From the NCBI GenBank assembly GCA_000403295.2, contig KE159611.1, forward strand, positions 681,645 through 745,644: a stretch of DNA of 64,000 bases, written 5' to 3'. The first letter of the stretch is position 1; each line of letters opens with the position of its first letter. The notes beneath the pieces were generated by a model, which was not told the origin of the DNA, did not search any database, and worked only from the letters and a program-made list of their open reading frames with translations. Positions 55,433 to 63,876 of this stretch are shown piece by piece. The position numbers and the translations under genes were made by a program. The DNA comes from Lachnospiraceae bacterium M18-1. GTDB lineage: Bacteria > Bacillota > Clostridia > Lachnospirales > Lachnospiraceae.

Positions 55433-56350
55433 TCACTTTTCATACAGCTGTTTCATCTTCTCGTCAGCCCATATCACCCTGTTGCGTCCATTCTTTTTTG
55501 CGTCATACAGCATTGTATCCGCAATTTTCAGATAAGAGGCGTAAGAACTTCCCCACTGCGGAATGACGGTCACGCCTCCGATGCTGACCGTGACCCATTG
55601 GGATACGGAAGGATCATGAGGAATATGTAGATTCTCTATTTCCTGCCGGATTTTTTTCAGATGCGCAAATGCTTTGTCTGAACTGTCGCCCATAAGGATC
55701 CCTACAAATTCTTCTCCCCCATAGCGCGCCAGAAAATCCGTACTGCGGTTTAAATGGGCAGACGCTTTTCTTGCTACCGCGGAAATGACCTTATCTCCGG
55801 CCGGATGGCCGAATGTGTCGTTATATACTTTGAAACGGTCAATGTCAAACATACAGATCGTAAACGGAACCTGCAGACGTACCGCTTCGCTCCATTTCGT
55901 AAGGCAGTAGTTCTCATACTGCCGCCTGTTGGCTATTCCGGTCAGCTGGTCGGTCATGGATTGGCGCTCAATCTGCCGCCGATATTGATACAGCTTGACG
56001 TGTGTATTGACCCTCGCCTTAATGATCAATGGGTGAAACGGCTTTGTAACATAGTCCACCGCCCCCAGGATCAGCCCGTACTGCTCATTCTCTATATCAG
56101 TAAGACTGGTGATCAGGATGACCGGAACATTTTGGGTAATAATCTCCTCCTGCAGTTTTTTCAGCAGCGTAAAACCATCCATCCCCGGCATCACTACGTC
56201 CAGCAGGATCAGGGAATAACTTTCGGCGCTGGCGAGACTGAGTCCCTCTTCCGCCGTATGCGCGGTAGTCACCTCATACTCATCCTCCAGAATGGATTTT
56301 AACTGCGCTGCCTGTAAGATACTATCATCAACGATCAAAATTTTTTCCAT
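55433..56350 (-). CDS. Response regulator diguanylate cyclase (PleD/WspR-like)
   Basis: This 305-residue protein has a receiver domain with Asp51 (LILLDVVMPGMDGF) and a GGDEF domain with ARYGGEEFVG (211-215). RSTD (202-205) sits five residues before the active site and forms an I-site. Phosphorylation should drive dimerisation and c-di-GMP synthesis, limited by product. No kinase is adjacent. A long leader with a terminator precedes it, suggesting attenuation. Confidence 0.93.
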   Translation of the reverse strand: MEKILIVDDSILQAAQLKSILEDEYEVTTAHTAEEGLSLASAESYSLILLDVVMPGMDGFTLLKKLQEEIITQNVPVILITSLTDIENEQYGLILGAVDYVTKPFHPLIIKARVNTHVKLYQYRRQIERQSMTDQLTGIANRRQYENYCLTKWSEAVRLQVPFTICMFDIDRFKVYNDTFGHPAGDKVISAVARKASAHLNRSTDFLARYGGEEFVGILMGDSSDKAFAHLKKIRQEIENLHIPHDPSVSQWVTVSIGGVTVIPQWGSSYASYLKIADTMLYDAKKNGRNRVIWADEKMKQLYEK

Positions 56351-56409
56351 AAAGATTCTTTCCTTCCTTATAACTTTTTGTAAGCAAATGTCTCTTTACT
56401 GTACATGTC

Positions 56410-56437
56410 AAAAAAACCCCTCCGCACTCAGAAGGGC
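56410..56437 (-). terminator. Leader terminator upstream of diguanylate cyclase
   Basis: On the minus strand CCCTTC pairs with GAGGGG around TGAGTGCG, followed by seven T. It lies about 60 bp before the start codon but after the promoter at 56555-56583, so transcription must read through it. Confidence 0.7.
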
Positions 56438-56548
56438 ATATTTTGATTTTTCAATTCTTCTTCCCTTTGCTGTCCCGAAACCGATGATAGAATACCGCCT
56501 CATCTAGATGGACAGCCAAAAAAATGCTTCTGTATCATGCCAATTTCT
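56438..56548 (-). ncRNA. Candidate structured leader RNA (attenuator)
   Basis: Between the promoter and the terminator the minus-strand transcript can form a stem from GGCTGTCC with GGGACAGC, enclosing the perfect palindrome CATCTAGATG. A 12-codon frame (MIQKHFFGCPSR) also fits inside. It does not match a riboswitch class I can name. A c-di-GMP or other ligand sensor is possible, as is a small RNA. Confidence 0.4.
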
Positions 56549-56554
56549 GTTGAA

Positions 56555-56583
56555 ATTATACACTGTTCTAGTGTCGTTGACAA
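56555..56583 (-). promoter_or_regulatory. Promoter of diguanylate cyclase-PilZ operon
   Basis: On the minus strand TTGTCA (56578-56583) and TATAAT (56555-56560) are separated by exactly 17 bp. It lies about 205 bp upstream of the start codon. Confidence 0.7.
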
Positions 56584-56633
56584 TACTTATTCAGTAATAT
56601 TTTCCATCGTTTCTGTAATATTGGGAAAACAAT

Positions 56634-56780
56634 TTTACTGTTCACACCCTTTGGGTGCTCCAGTAACAGTATCCAGCCCATTTTAAGTCGCCTTCGGCGA
56701 GGGGCTGGATATTATGGCAAATGTTACTTCATTGGCCGGACGCCGTGCAGCAGGGTGCACGACGCCGTGTGAACTGTAAC
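56634..56780. mobile_element. 147-bp MITE-like element, copy 2 (inverted)
   Basis: It starts TTTACTGTTCACAC, ends GTGTGAACTGTAAC, and is flanked by the direct repeat AAAACAAT (56626-56633 and 56781-56788). In reverse it matches copy 1 along most of its length, including TGCACCCTGCTGCA, GGCCA, ATCCAGCCCCTCGCCG and AATGGGCTGGAT. Length is identical to copy 1. No coding capacity. Confidence 0.88.
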
Positions 56781-56809
56781 AAAACAATATCTCTATTACT
56801 ATTTTCCAC

Positions 56810-56838
56810 TTGACTTCATTTCCCATCAGTGATATGGT
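56810..56838 (+). promoter_or_regulatory. Promoter of T-box-proS
   Basis: TTGACT (56810-56815) and TATGGT (56833-56838) are 17 bp apart, starting 21 bp after the target duplication of MITE copy 2. The distance to the T-box start is short, as expected. Confidence 0.6.
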
Positions 56839-56861
56839 TTATTAAAATTGAACACAACAGC

Positions 56862-57190
56862 TATGACAGGAAATAGTAGGTACTGCGGATCATCAGAGAG
56901 AAGGCGGCTGGTGCGAGCCTTTGTGAAAGAGATACTGAACCGGTCCTGGAGCTGTGGCCTGAACGAACCGCGTTTTAGTAGGCGTCACCGGGATTCTCCC
57001 GTTACAGAGATACAGTATCGGCATTTCTGTGCCCGTACTGATGAGCGCGGAATTAAGGAACTGCGGAAAAATACAGAAACCATCCTTCGCAATCTGAACC
57101 ATTCTACAGTTCTTCATCCGAATTTAGGTGGTACCGCGGACGCGTGATCGTCCGCCCTAAGCTGATCATTTTCAGCTTGGGGCTTTTTTT
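56862..57190 (+). promoter_or_regulatory. T-box leader of proS
   Basis: The leader contains AGAGAG near the base of Stem I, the T-box core TTTAGGTGGTACCGCGG (57123-57139) and a terminator with arms GCCCTAAGCTGA and TCAGCTTGGGGC followed by seven T (to 57190). It should bind uncharged tRNA-Pro and allow readthrough into proS. The specifier codon could not be fixed with confidence by eye. Confidence 0.92.
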
Positions 57191-57250
57191 GTGTTCAGGT
57201 GCGCGTCGGCCTGCTGCGCCGATCTATTACAAAACAGGAGGTTATCATTT

Positions 57251-58966
57251 ATGAAGTTAGAAAAGCTTGCAGGGGAACGCTTCCGGGAGCGTCCCTCGGA
57301 TTGTATCGCTGACAGCCATGCCCTGATGCTCCGGGGCGGCTATATGAAATATGTGGCAAACGGGATTTTTTCGTCTTATATGCCGCTGAAACGGATCCTC
57401 CGGAAGATCGAGCAGATCATCCGGGAAGAAATGGATGCCATTGACGGGCAGGAGGTCCAGTTTCCGGTAGTCATGCCGGCGTCCCTGTGGCAGGAATCCG
57501 GAAGGTATGAAAGTATCGGCAGGGAGATGGCCCGTTTCCAGGACCGGAGCGGAAACCCGCTTGTGCTCGGCATGACCCACGAAGAAGCCGCGGTCCAGCT
57601 GGTGCGGGAATACGGCAAAAGCTACCTGAAGTATCCGTTTATGGTGTACCAGATCCAGACCAAATTCCGGGACGAAGCAAGGCCCAGGGCCGGATTGATC
57701 CGGGTCCGGGAGTTCACCATGAAGGACGCCTATTCCTTTCATACAAGCCAGGAGGATCTGGAAGCGTATTACGAGAAATGCCGCAGCGCCTACGAACGGA
57801 TCTACAAACGGGTCGGCCTGCCGGAGGTCATCTCCGTTGCATCCGATTCCGGTATGATGGGCGGAAGCATTTCCCATGAATTTATGCTCCTGACGCCTGT
57901 CGGCGAGGATTCCATCGCCATCTGCCCGGAATGCGGTTACCGTTCCAATATGGAAGCGGCGGAACATATCATCGAAATGCAGAGGGACGGAGAATCCGCT
58001 CCGCTCACCAGAGTACACACGCCGAATATCCATTCCATTGAAGATGTATGTAGTTTCCTCGGCGCCAGTCCGAAGGATTCCTGCAAAGCGGTAGTTTACC
58101 AGCGCAATTCTGACGATCGGTATATTGTTATTTTTATCCGCGGGGACCTGGAGGTGAACGAGACAAAGCTGACCAATCATCTGGGATACGAAATCCATCC
58201 GGCCGTCATTACCGAAGACTGCGGACTGCATGCGGGATATATCGGGCCGGTCTGCCCGGGCGGCGATCCGATCGTGCTCTATGACCGTTCCCTGGAGGGC
58301 CGAAACAATCTTTCCTGCGGCGCGAACATCAGCGAGTATCATTATACCGGACTGGATATGGAGCGGGATGTCCCGGACGCAGAATATGTGGATCTGGCAA
58401 AAATCCAGGAGGGCGGTATCTGTCCGTGCTGTAAAAAGCCGGGGATCACTATTTCCCACGGCATTGAGGTAGGCAATATTTTTCAGCTCGGGACCAAATA
58501 TACGAAGACCATGCATATGACTTATGTTGACCGGGACGGGGCGTCTGAGCATCCGGTCATGGGCTGCTATGGGATCGGCGTGGGCAGGCTTGCGGCGGCC
58601 ATCTGTGAAGCCCGTCATGACGACCGCGGCCCCATCTGGCCTGCTGCTGTAGCGCCCTGGCAGATCCACCTGTGCGCCGTCCGCTCTGATAACGCAGAAG
58701 TCAGGGAATATGCGGATCGGCTGTATGGGGAGCTGCAAAGCAGAGGAATCGAGGTGATCTATGACGACCGAAATGTCAGTGCGGGAGTCATGTTTGCGGA
58801 TGCCGACCTGCTCGGGGTGCCCTGCAGGGTCATCGTAAGCCCCAGGAATATGAAGAAACAGGTGGTTGAGATCACTTCCAGAGATCAGACATTTTCCAGA
58901 GAATCCGCTTTGGATTCGGCGGCAGAGGAGCTGTGCAGGATAGTCAAAGACCCCGCGGCAAGCTGA
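57251..58966 (+). CDS. proS: Prolyl-tRNA synthetase
   Basis: This 571-residue class II synthetase of the bacterial type has motif 2 TKFRDEARPRAGLIRVREF, an editing-type insertion (about 220-400) and motif 3 CYGIGVGRL. It charges tRNA-Pro. ATG 57251 follows AGGAGG; an upstream start would lie in the T-box terminator. Expression is set by the T-box leader. It is monocistronic. Confidence 0.96.
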   Translation: MKLEKLAGERFRERPSDCIADSHALMLRGGYMKYVANGIFSSYMPLKRILRKIEQIIREEMDAIDGQEVQFPVVMPASLWQESGRYESIGREMARFQDRSGNPLVLGMTHEEAAVQLVREYGKSYLKYPFMVYQIQTKFRDEARPRAGLIRVREFTMKDAYSFHTSQEDLEAYYEKCRSAYERIYKRVGLPEVISVASDSGMMGGSISHEFMLLTPVGEDSIAICPECGYRSNMEAAEHIIEMQRDGESAPLTRVHTPNIHSIEDVCSFLGASPKDSCKAVVYQRNSDDRYIVIFIRGDLEVNETKLTNHLGYEIHPAVITEDCGLHAGYIGPVCPGGDPIVLYDRSLEGRNNLSCGANISEYHYTGLDMERDVPDAEYVDLAKIQEGGICPCCKKPGITISHGIEVGNIFQLGTKYTKTMHMTYVDRDGASEHPVMGCYGIGVGRLAAAICEARHDDRGPIWPAAVAPWQIHLCAVRSDNAEVREYADRLYGELQSRGIEVIYDDRNVSAGVMFADADLLGVPCRVIVSPRNMKKQVVEITSRDQTFSRESALDSAAEELCRIVKDPAAS

Positions 58967-59210
58967 CCGGAGATCAAAATTCTATCGCAGCAAGCTGCGG
59001 GGTATTTGGTCTACACTCCGTTTCGGTCGTTGCTGAACAAGTGCCACTGGCACTTAGCAACCCTCGCGGCAGTCGCCAAATATCCATGCAAGCATGGCTG
59101 CCTGGCTCGTTGCTTCGCGGGAAGAAAGGGACTGGTACACCCATGCGGTGTCTCAGTCCCGATCATCCTGTCCTTAATATCAGCTAAAAAACAGCCCTTT
59201 TAGTTTTTGC
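58967..59210. other. Structured noncoding region after proS
   Basis: The 244 bp contain several short hairpins, such as AGTGCC/GGCACT and GGGACT/AGTCCC around 59040-59160, and GCAGCAAGCTGC near the start. No protein frame or known RNA is recognised. It may be a terminator plus a decayed repeat. Confidence 0.4.
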
Positions 59211-59777
59211 TTAAATGCCTTCTCTGGCGCTAAAAATCTTTACCATCCTGTATTCATCCCGATAGCTGCCGTCATCATACTTGAGGGATCGATGATTTTT
59301 TCCTGTTTCCTGAAAACCAAATCGTTCATAAAGACTTTTCGCCCTGTCATTTCCGTCAACCACTTCCAGCTCCATCTGCTCATAGCCCATTTCTTCCGCC
59401 AGAAAAAATGCATAATCCATCATCGCCGAAGCAATGCCGAGTCCCCAAAAAGCCTTTTTCAGCGCGATCGCAAATCTGCATCGGTGATAGGTACGGCGCA
59501 GATCACCAACGGACAGAACGGCGCAGTTTCCCGAAATCTCACCGTCCACTTCTGCTATCATCATGAGCTCTCTCGGATGCATGCTTTCCGCTTTTAAGAA
59601 TTGTTCTTCTGCTTCCACAGTAAATGTAACCTCATCCGCATTTCTGAGGAGAAAAGGTGTTTCTGACGAGACGGTCCGAAGGCATTCGATCATAGCTTCT
59701 GAATCCTCAGCCTCCGCAGGACGCAGCGTACATGTGCGTCCATCCTTCAGGTCTATCCGTTTCCGTTCAAATCTCAT
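59211..59777 (-). CDS. GNAT-family N-acetyltransferase
   Basis: This 188-residue protein has the GNAT fold with LRPAEAEDSEAM at the start, the acetyl-CoA loop region IALKKAFWGLGIASAMMDYAF and the C-terminal DGNDRAKSLYERFGFQETG. The acceptor is unknown. The start at 59777 follows AAGGAGG. It is divergent from the hydrogenase operon, and the 233-bp region between them holds the Rex-like boxes, so shared control is possible. Confidence 0.9.
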   Translation of the reverse strand: MRFERKRIDLKDGRTCTLRPAEAEDSEAMIECLRTVSSETPFLLRNADEVTFTVEAEEQFLKAESMHPRELMMIAEVDGEISGNCAVLSVGDLRRTYHRCRFAIALKKAFWGLGIASAMMDYAFFLAEEMGYEQMELEVVDGNDRAKSLYERFGFQETGKNHRSLKYDDGSYRDEYRMVKIFSAREGI

Positions 59778-59872
59778 GTTACTGTTCCTCCTTAAAACTT
59801 TGATCCTGACAATGAATGCATTATACCACAACGGCTATACAAATGGAACTTTTGGTTATTTTTTTATCAGCT

Positions 59873-59930
59873 TTGTCTTAAATATAACAGTATTGTCCTA
59901 AAAATAACAAAATTGTCTTTATAATAACAA
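59873..59930. promoter_or_regulatory. Three Rex-like boxes at 20-bp period
   Basis: TTGTCTTAAATATAACAG (59873-59890), TTGTCCTAAAAATAACAA (59893-59910) and TTGTCTTTATAATAACAA (59913-59930) are each 18 bp and start exactly 20 bp apart. Each resembles the clostridial Rex operator TTGTTAA-N4-TTAACAA with a weaker left half. They lie directly upstream of a TTGACA before the hydrogenase operon. Confidence 0.55.
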
Positions 59931-59933
59931 ATA

Positions 59934-59975
59934 TTGACAGAAAATTTCTTGTATGATAATTTATTATTACAAGAA
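59934..59975 (+). promoter_or_regulatory. Hydrogenase promoter region with inverted repeat
   Basis: TTGACA lies at 59934-59939, and TATGAT or TAATTT downstream may serve as -10. TTCTTGTA and TACAAGAA form an inverted repeat over 59946-59975, overlapping the likely start of transcription, a second candidate operator. Confidence 0.45.
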
Positions 59976-60010
59976 AAATTTATCTGCATACGAAAGGATG
60001 AGTAAATAGA

Positions 60011-61843
60011 ATGAGCAGACTAGAAATCGCTTCGCCTAAGAGAGCAAGGATCGTCATGGAAGAGCTTTACAAGGATCTGGAGCGGAGAATCGAATCAAGC
60101 CCTCCGGGGCTGTGCCCGGTGGATATGGCCAGGGCATTTCTGGAATTGTGCTATGCGCAGACCTGCGGAAAATGTACCCCCTGCCGGATCGGACTCGGGC
60201 AGCTGAACCAATTTATCAAAGATGTGCTGGACGGCAATGCCACGATGGACACATTGGACATCATGGAACAGACCGCTCTTTCCATCATGGAATCCGCGGA
60301 CTGCGCCATCGGTTATGAAGCCGCCAATATGGTATACAAGGGATTGATCGGCTACCGGGATGATTATGTGGGGCACATCCAGAACGGCCGATGCACCTGC
60401 ACCTATAACCAGCCTGTTCCCTGCGTTTCCCTTTGTCCCGCACACGTAGACATCCCCGGCTACATTGCGCTGGTAGGCGAGGGAAGATACGCGGACGCGG
60501 TCCGGCTGATCCGAAAGGACAATCCTTTCCCGGCCACCTGCGGCTTTATCTGCGAACACCCCTGCGAAGCAAGATGCCGCCGGAACATGATGGATGATTC
60601 CGTCAACATCCGCGGGCTGAAACGGGTTGCTGCGGATTTTGCGGGAGAGGTGGAGCCGCCGCAATGTGCTCCTTCCACAGGAAAACGGATCGCCATCCTT
60701 GGCGGCGGTCCGGGCGGTTTAAGCGCTGCCTATTATCTGCAGCTCATGGGTCATCAGACCGTGATCTATGAAATGCTTCCCCAGCTGGGCGGTATGCTCC
60801 GTTACGGAATCCCCAACTACCGCCTTCCGAAAGACCGTCTGGACGAGGATATCCAAGCTATCTTGAAGACCGGGGCAGAGGTCCGGCACGGCTTGAAGAT
60901 CGGACAGGATATCACGATCCAGCAGCTGCAGCAGGAATATGACGCGGTACTCATTACCATCGGAGCAAGCACAGACAAAAAGCTTGGTCTGGAGGGTGAG
61001 GATGCCGAAGGCGTATTATCCGCAGTCCAGTTCCTCCGGAATGTAGGAAGCAGCAAGATCATGGACCTGACCGGAAAGGAGGTAGCCGTGATCGGCGGAG
61101 GAAATGTCTCCATGGACGCGGTCCGCACTGCCAAGCGGCTGGGCGCAAAAAAAGTCAGCATTGTCTACCGGAGAAGAGTGGCGGATATGACGGCCCTTCC
61201 CGGCGAGATCGAAGGCGCAGTCGCAGAAGGCGTGGAGCTGCAGACCTTAAAGGCCCCCGCCTCTCTGGACATTGACAGCCAGAACCACATCAGGGGGATC
61301 TACGTAACGCCCCAGATGGTCAGCTCCATCAAAGGTGGACGCGCCGGCATCCGCCCCACCGGAGAACCGGATGTGTACATACCCTGCGACGTCCTGGTGG
61401 TCGCCATCGGCCAGAACATCGAGACCGGGCATTTCGAGGAAGCCGGAATCCCGGTAGAACGTGGAAAGATCGTGACCAAGAGTACGGGAGCCTTTGAGCA
61501 TATGCCCGGCGTCTTTGCAGGCGGGGACTGTGCCAGCGGCCCGGCATCCGTGATCAAGGCCATCGCTGCCGCAAAAGTTGTTGCCGCGAATATCGATGAA
61601 TACCTGGGCTTTCACCATCAGATATCCTGCGATGTGGAAATCCCGGAAGCAAACCTTCAGGACCGGACGCCCTGCGGCCGCGTAAACCTTACAGAAAGGG
61701 AAGCCTGCGTTCGGAGCTGTGATTTTGAGGGCGTGGAAAACTGCATGACAGAAACGGAAGCAAAGCAGGAGGCGTCCCGGTGTCTGCGGTGCGACCATTT
61801 CGGATATGGAATCTTCAAAGGAGGCAGAGAAAAAATATGGTAA
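60011..61843 (+). CDS. NuoF-tail/GltD-type FAD oxidoreductase, hydrogenase partner
   Basis: This 610-residue iron-sulfur flavoprotein starts with a NuoF-like [4Fe-4S] domain (CGKCTPCRIG, later ADCAIG, about 45-120) without the FMN and NADH part of NuoF. A GltD-type segment follows, with Cys clusters CVSLCPAHVD and CGFICEHPCEARC, an FAD site ILGGGPGGLSAAYYL, a second nucleotide site VIGGGNVSMDAVR and a C-terminal SRCLRCD. It should pass electrons between NAD(P)H and the hydrogenase encoded next. Its stop overlaps the hydrogenase start by 7 bp. Physiological direction is not clear. Confidence 0.88.
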   Translation: MSRLEIASPKRARIVMEELYKDLERRIESSPPGLCPVDMARAFLELCYAQTCGKCTPCRIGLGQLNQFIKDVLDGNATMDTLDIMEQTALSIMESADCAIGYEAANMVYKGLIGYRDDYVGHIQNGRCTCTYNQPVPCVSLCPAHVDIPGYIALVGEGRYADAVRLIRKDNPFPATCGFICEHPCEARCRRNMMDDSVNIRGLKRVAADFAGEVEPPQCAPSTGKRIAILGGGPGGLSAAYYLQLMGHQTVIYEMLPQLGGMLRYGIPNYRLPKDRLDEDIQAILKTGAEVRHGLKIGQDITIQQLQQEYDAVLITIGASTDKKLGLEGEDAEGVLSAVQFLRNVGSSKIMDLTGKEVAVIGGGNVSMDAVRTAKRLGAKKVSIVYRRRVADMTALPGEIEGAVAEGVELQTLKAPASLDIDSQNHIRGIYVTPQMVSSIKGGRAGIRPTGEPDVYIPCDVLVVAIGQNIETGHFEEAGIPVERGKIVTKSTGAFEHMPGVFAGGDCASGPASVIKAIAAAKVVAANIDEYLGFHHQISCDVEIPEANLQDRTPCGRVNLTEREACVRSCDFEGVENCMTETEAKQEASRCLRCDHFGYGIFKGGREKIW

Positions 61844-63579
61844 ATCTTACAATTGACGGAAAGCAGATTTCGGTACAGGAGAATACGACCATTATGGACG
61901 CTGCCGCGCAGAACGGAATCCATATCCCGAAGCTGTGTTATTTAAAAGATATCAATGAGATCGCGGCATGCCGCGTGTGTGTGGTGGAACTGCAGGGAAA
62001 GGAAAAGCTGATCACATCCTGCAACAATGTGGCGGAGGAGGGCATGGTTATTTTCACCAACAGCCCAAAGGTCCGGAAGCACCGGAAGACCACCGTGGAA
62101 CTGATCCTCTCCCAGCACGACTGCCAGTGCGTGACCTGTGCAAGGAGCGGGAACTGCAGCCTGCAGAAAACGGCCAACGACCTGAACATTTTACAGATTC
62201 CGTACAGGCAGACGCTGGAGCGCCAGAAATGGAACCAGTCTTTCCCGCTCATCCGTGATTCTGCAAAGTGTATCAAATGTATGCGCTGCGTGCAGATCTG
62301 CGACAAAGTACAGGGGCTTGGCGTCTGGGATGTGGAAGGGACCGGCTCACGGACCACGGTCAATGTGTCCCGGCTCCGCAGCATCGAAGAGGCGGACTGC
62401 GCCCTGTGCGGACAGTGTATCACCCACTGCCCGGTGGGCGCGCTGCGTGAAAGAGACGATACGGAAAATGTCTGGGACGCTATTGCCGATCCCGATAAGA
62501 TCGTTGTAGCCCAGGTGGCTCCCGCCGTGCGTGCGGCATGGGGAGAACAATTGGGATTGAAGAGCGAAGAGGCCACCATCGGAAAGATCCTGGATGCTTT
62601 GAAAAAAATGGGCGTGGACTATGCGTTTGACACCACATTTTCCGCAGACCTGACGATCATGGAGGAAGGAACGGAATTTCTCAAACGCTTTACCTCCGGA
62701 GAGTTGAAACAGCGCCCCATGTTTACCTCCTGCTGCCCGGGCTGGATCCGGTTTATCAAAACCCAGTATCCGGACCTGGTCAGATATCTTTCCACCGCAA
62801 AATCTCCTCAGCAGATGTTCGGCGCCGTGATGAAAACGTATTTTGCAGAACAGCTTAAGGTGGCTCCGGAACAGATCTACACTGTCTCCATGATGCCCTG
62901 CGTTGCGAAAAAGGCGGAATGCGAGATGGAGCTGTTCTATGAGGAATACGCGGGACACGATGTAGACACGGTCATTACCACTAGGGAACTGGTAAAAATG
63001 ATCCGTTCGGCCCACATCAGCCCGGATACCCTGGAGGACATCCGCGGGGACCGGCCCATGCAGGAAGGCACCGGCGCAGGCGTCATCTTCGGGGCTACCG
63101 GCGGCGTGATGGAAGCAGCTCTCCGAAGCGCTTATTTCCTCCTCAAAGGAAGCAATCCTCCGGCAGAGGCATTTACCAGTGTCCGAAGCCAGGGCTTCAA
63201 TCAAAACAACGGCGTACAGGAGGCTGATTTTCAGATCGACGACATCACCGTCCGGACTGCCGTGGTCAGCGGGCTCGGCAATACAAGGGCACTGCTGGAT
63301 AAGATCCGGTGCGGAGAAGTGCAGTATGATTTTGTAGAGGTCATGGCCTGTCCGGGCGGATGCGTGGGCGGCGGCGGACAGCCTATCCATGACGGGGAAG
63401 AACGTGCCTTTGAGCGCGGAAAAAATCTGTACTATCTGGATCAGAATGCGGCCTTACGTTTTTCACACGAAAATCCAGATGTACAGACAATGTATGAACG
63501 TTATTTCGAAAATCCAAATTCGCATAAAGCACATATGCTGCTGCATACGGTTCACGAAAAACCGGCGGAACAGCTGTAA
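61837..63579 (+). CDS. [FeFe] hydrogenase, M3-type catalytic subunit
   Basis: This 580-residue enzyme has an N-terminal [2Fe-2S] domain (CYLKDINEIAACRVC), a His-Cys cluster (HDCQCVTCARSGNC), two [4Fe-4S] clusters (CIKCMRCVQIC and CALCGQCITHC) and the H-cluster motifs TSCCPGW, MPCVAKKAE and MACPGGCVGGGGQP, all intact. It produces or consumes H2. The start at 61837 follows GGAGG; the longer frame lacks homology. The maturases HydEFG are not in the window. Confidence 0.96.
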   Translation: MVNLTIDGKQISVQENTTIMDAAAQNGIHIPKLCYLKDINEIAACRVCVVELQGKEKLITSCNNVAEEGMVIFTNSPKVRKHRKTTVELILSQHDCQCVTCARSGNCSLQKTANDLNILQIPYRQTLERQKWNQSFPLIRDSAKCIKCMRCVQICDKVQGLGVWDVEGTGSRTTVNVSRLRSIEEADCALCGQCITHCPVGALRERDDTENVWDAIADPDKIVVAQVAPAVRAAWGEQLGLKSEEATIGKILDALKKMGVDYAFDTTFSADLTIMEEGTEFLKRFTSGELKQRPMFTSCCPGWIRFIKTQYPDLVRYLSTAKSPQQMFGAVMKTYFAEQLKVAPEQIYTVSMMPCVAKKAECEMELFYEEYAGHDVDTVITTRELVKMIRSAHISPDTLEDIRGDRPMQEGTGAGVIFGATGGVMEAALRSAYFLLKGSNPPAEAFTSVRSQGFNQNNGVQEADFQIDDITVRTAVVSGLGNTRALLDKIRCGEVQYDFVEVMACPGGCVGGGGQPIHDGEERAFERGKNLYYLDQNAALRFSHENPDVQTMYERYFENPNSHKAHMLLHTVHEKPAEQL

Positions 63580-63763
63580 ATCTCAGACATAAGCTGCTTT
63601 CGCAGCGGATGGGGCTGTACGGTTGCAATCCGAAGTCACATTTTTATGCAATTTATTGCAACGAAAATGCGACTTCGGATTAGCAGCCTACCTCATTAAT
63701 GAGTAAAATGTGACTGCGTTAGCAGCCACAAAAGTGCGAAGCACGGATTTTACGAATGAATGA
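63580..63763. repeat. Palindrome-rich repeat region after hydrogenase
   Basis: Sequence around AATCCGAAGTC (near 63628) and GACTTCGGATT (near 63672) is inverted, with TGCAATTTATTGCA inside, and shorter arms follow. It has no coding capacity. It probably ends the hydrogenase transcript and belongs to a dispersed repeat family together with the palindrome at 63764. Confidence 0.5.
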
Positions 63764-63796
63764 GGTAGGTTGGATGCTCAAAGAGCATCCAACCGT
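63764..63796. repeat. Second copy of TAGGTTGGATGCTC palindrome
   Basis: TAGGTTGGATGCTC and GAGCATCCAACC pair across AAA. The sequence matches the palindrome at 24392-24425 apart from the loop and one end. A run of T follows at 63807, so it can act as terminator. Confidence 0.65.
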
Positions 63797-63847
63797 ATAG
63801 GTGGCATTTTTTTATCTCTTACCGCTCTCCTTTCCGTAGATTTCTTG

Positions 63848-63876
63848 TTGAAACCCTTTTTTCCATGTGCTACTAT
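63848..63876 (+). promoter_or_regulatory. Promoter for a gene beyond the right edge
   Basis: TTGAAA (63848-63853) and TACTAT (63871-63876) are separated by 17 bp. A weak hairpin with ACAGG and CCTGT arms follows, then GGAGGG at 63981-63986 and a TTG at 63995 that could be the start of a coding region cut by the window edge. Confidence 0.55.

Noticed and set aside
56438..56548. GEMM-type c-di-GMP riboswitch
   Set aside because: The GGGACAGCAAAGGG stretch only partly resembles the class consensus and the other conserved loop is missing, so it is listed only as an unclassified leader.
57257..58738. 493-codon minus-strand open frame opposite proS
   Set aside because: proS is certain on the other strand; the antisense frame reflects codon bias only.
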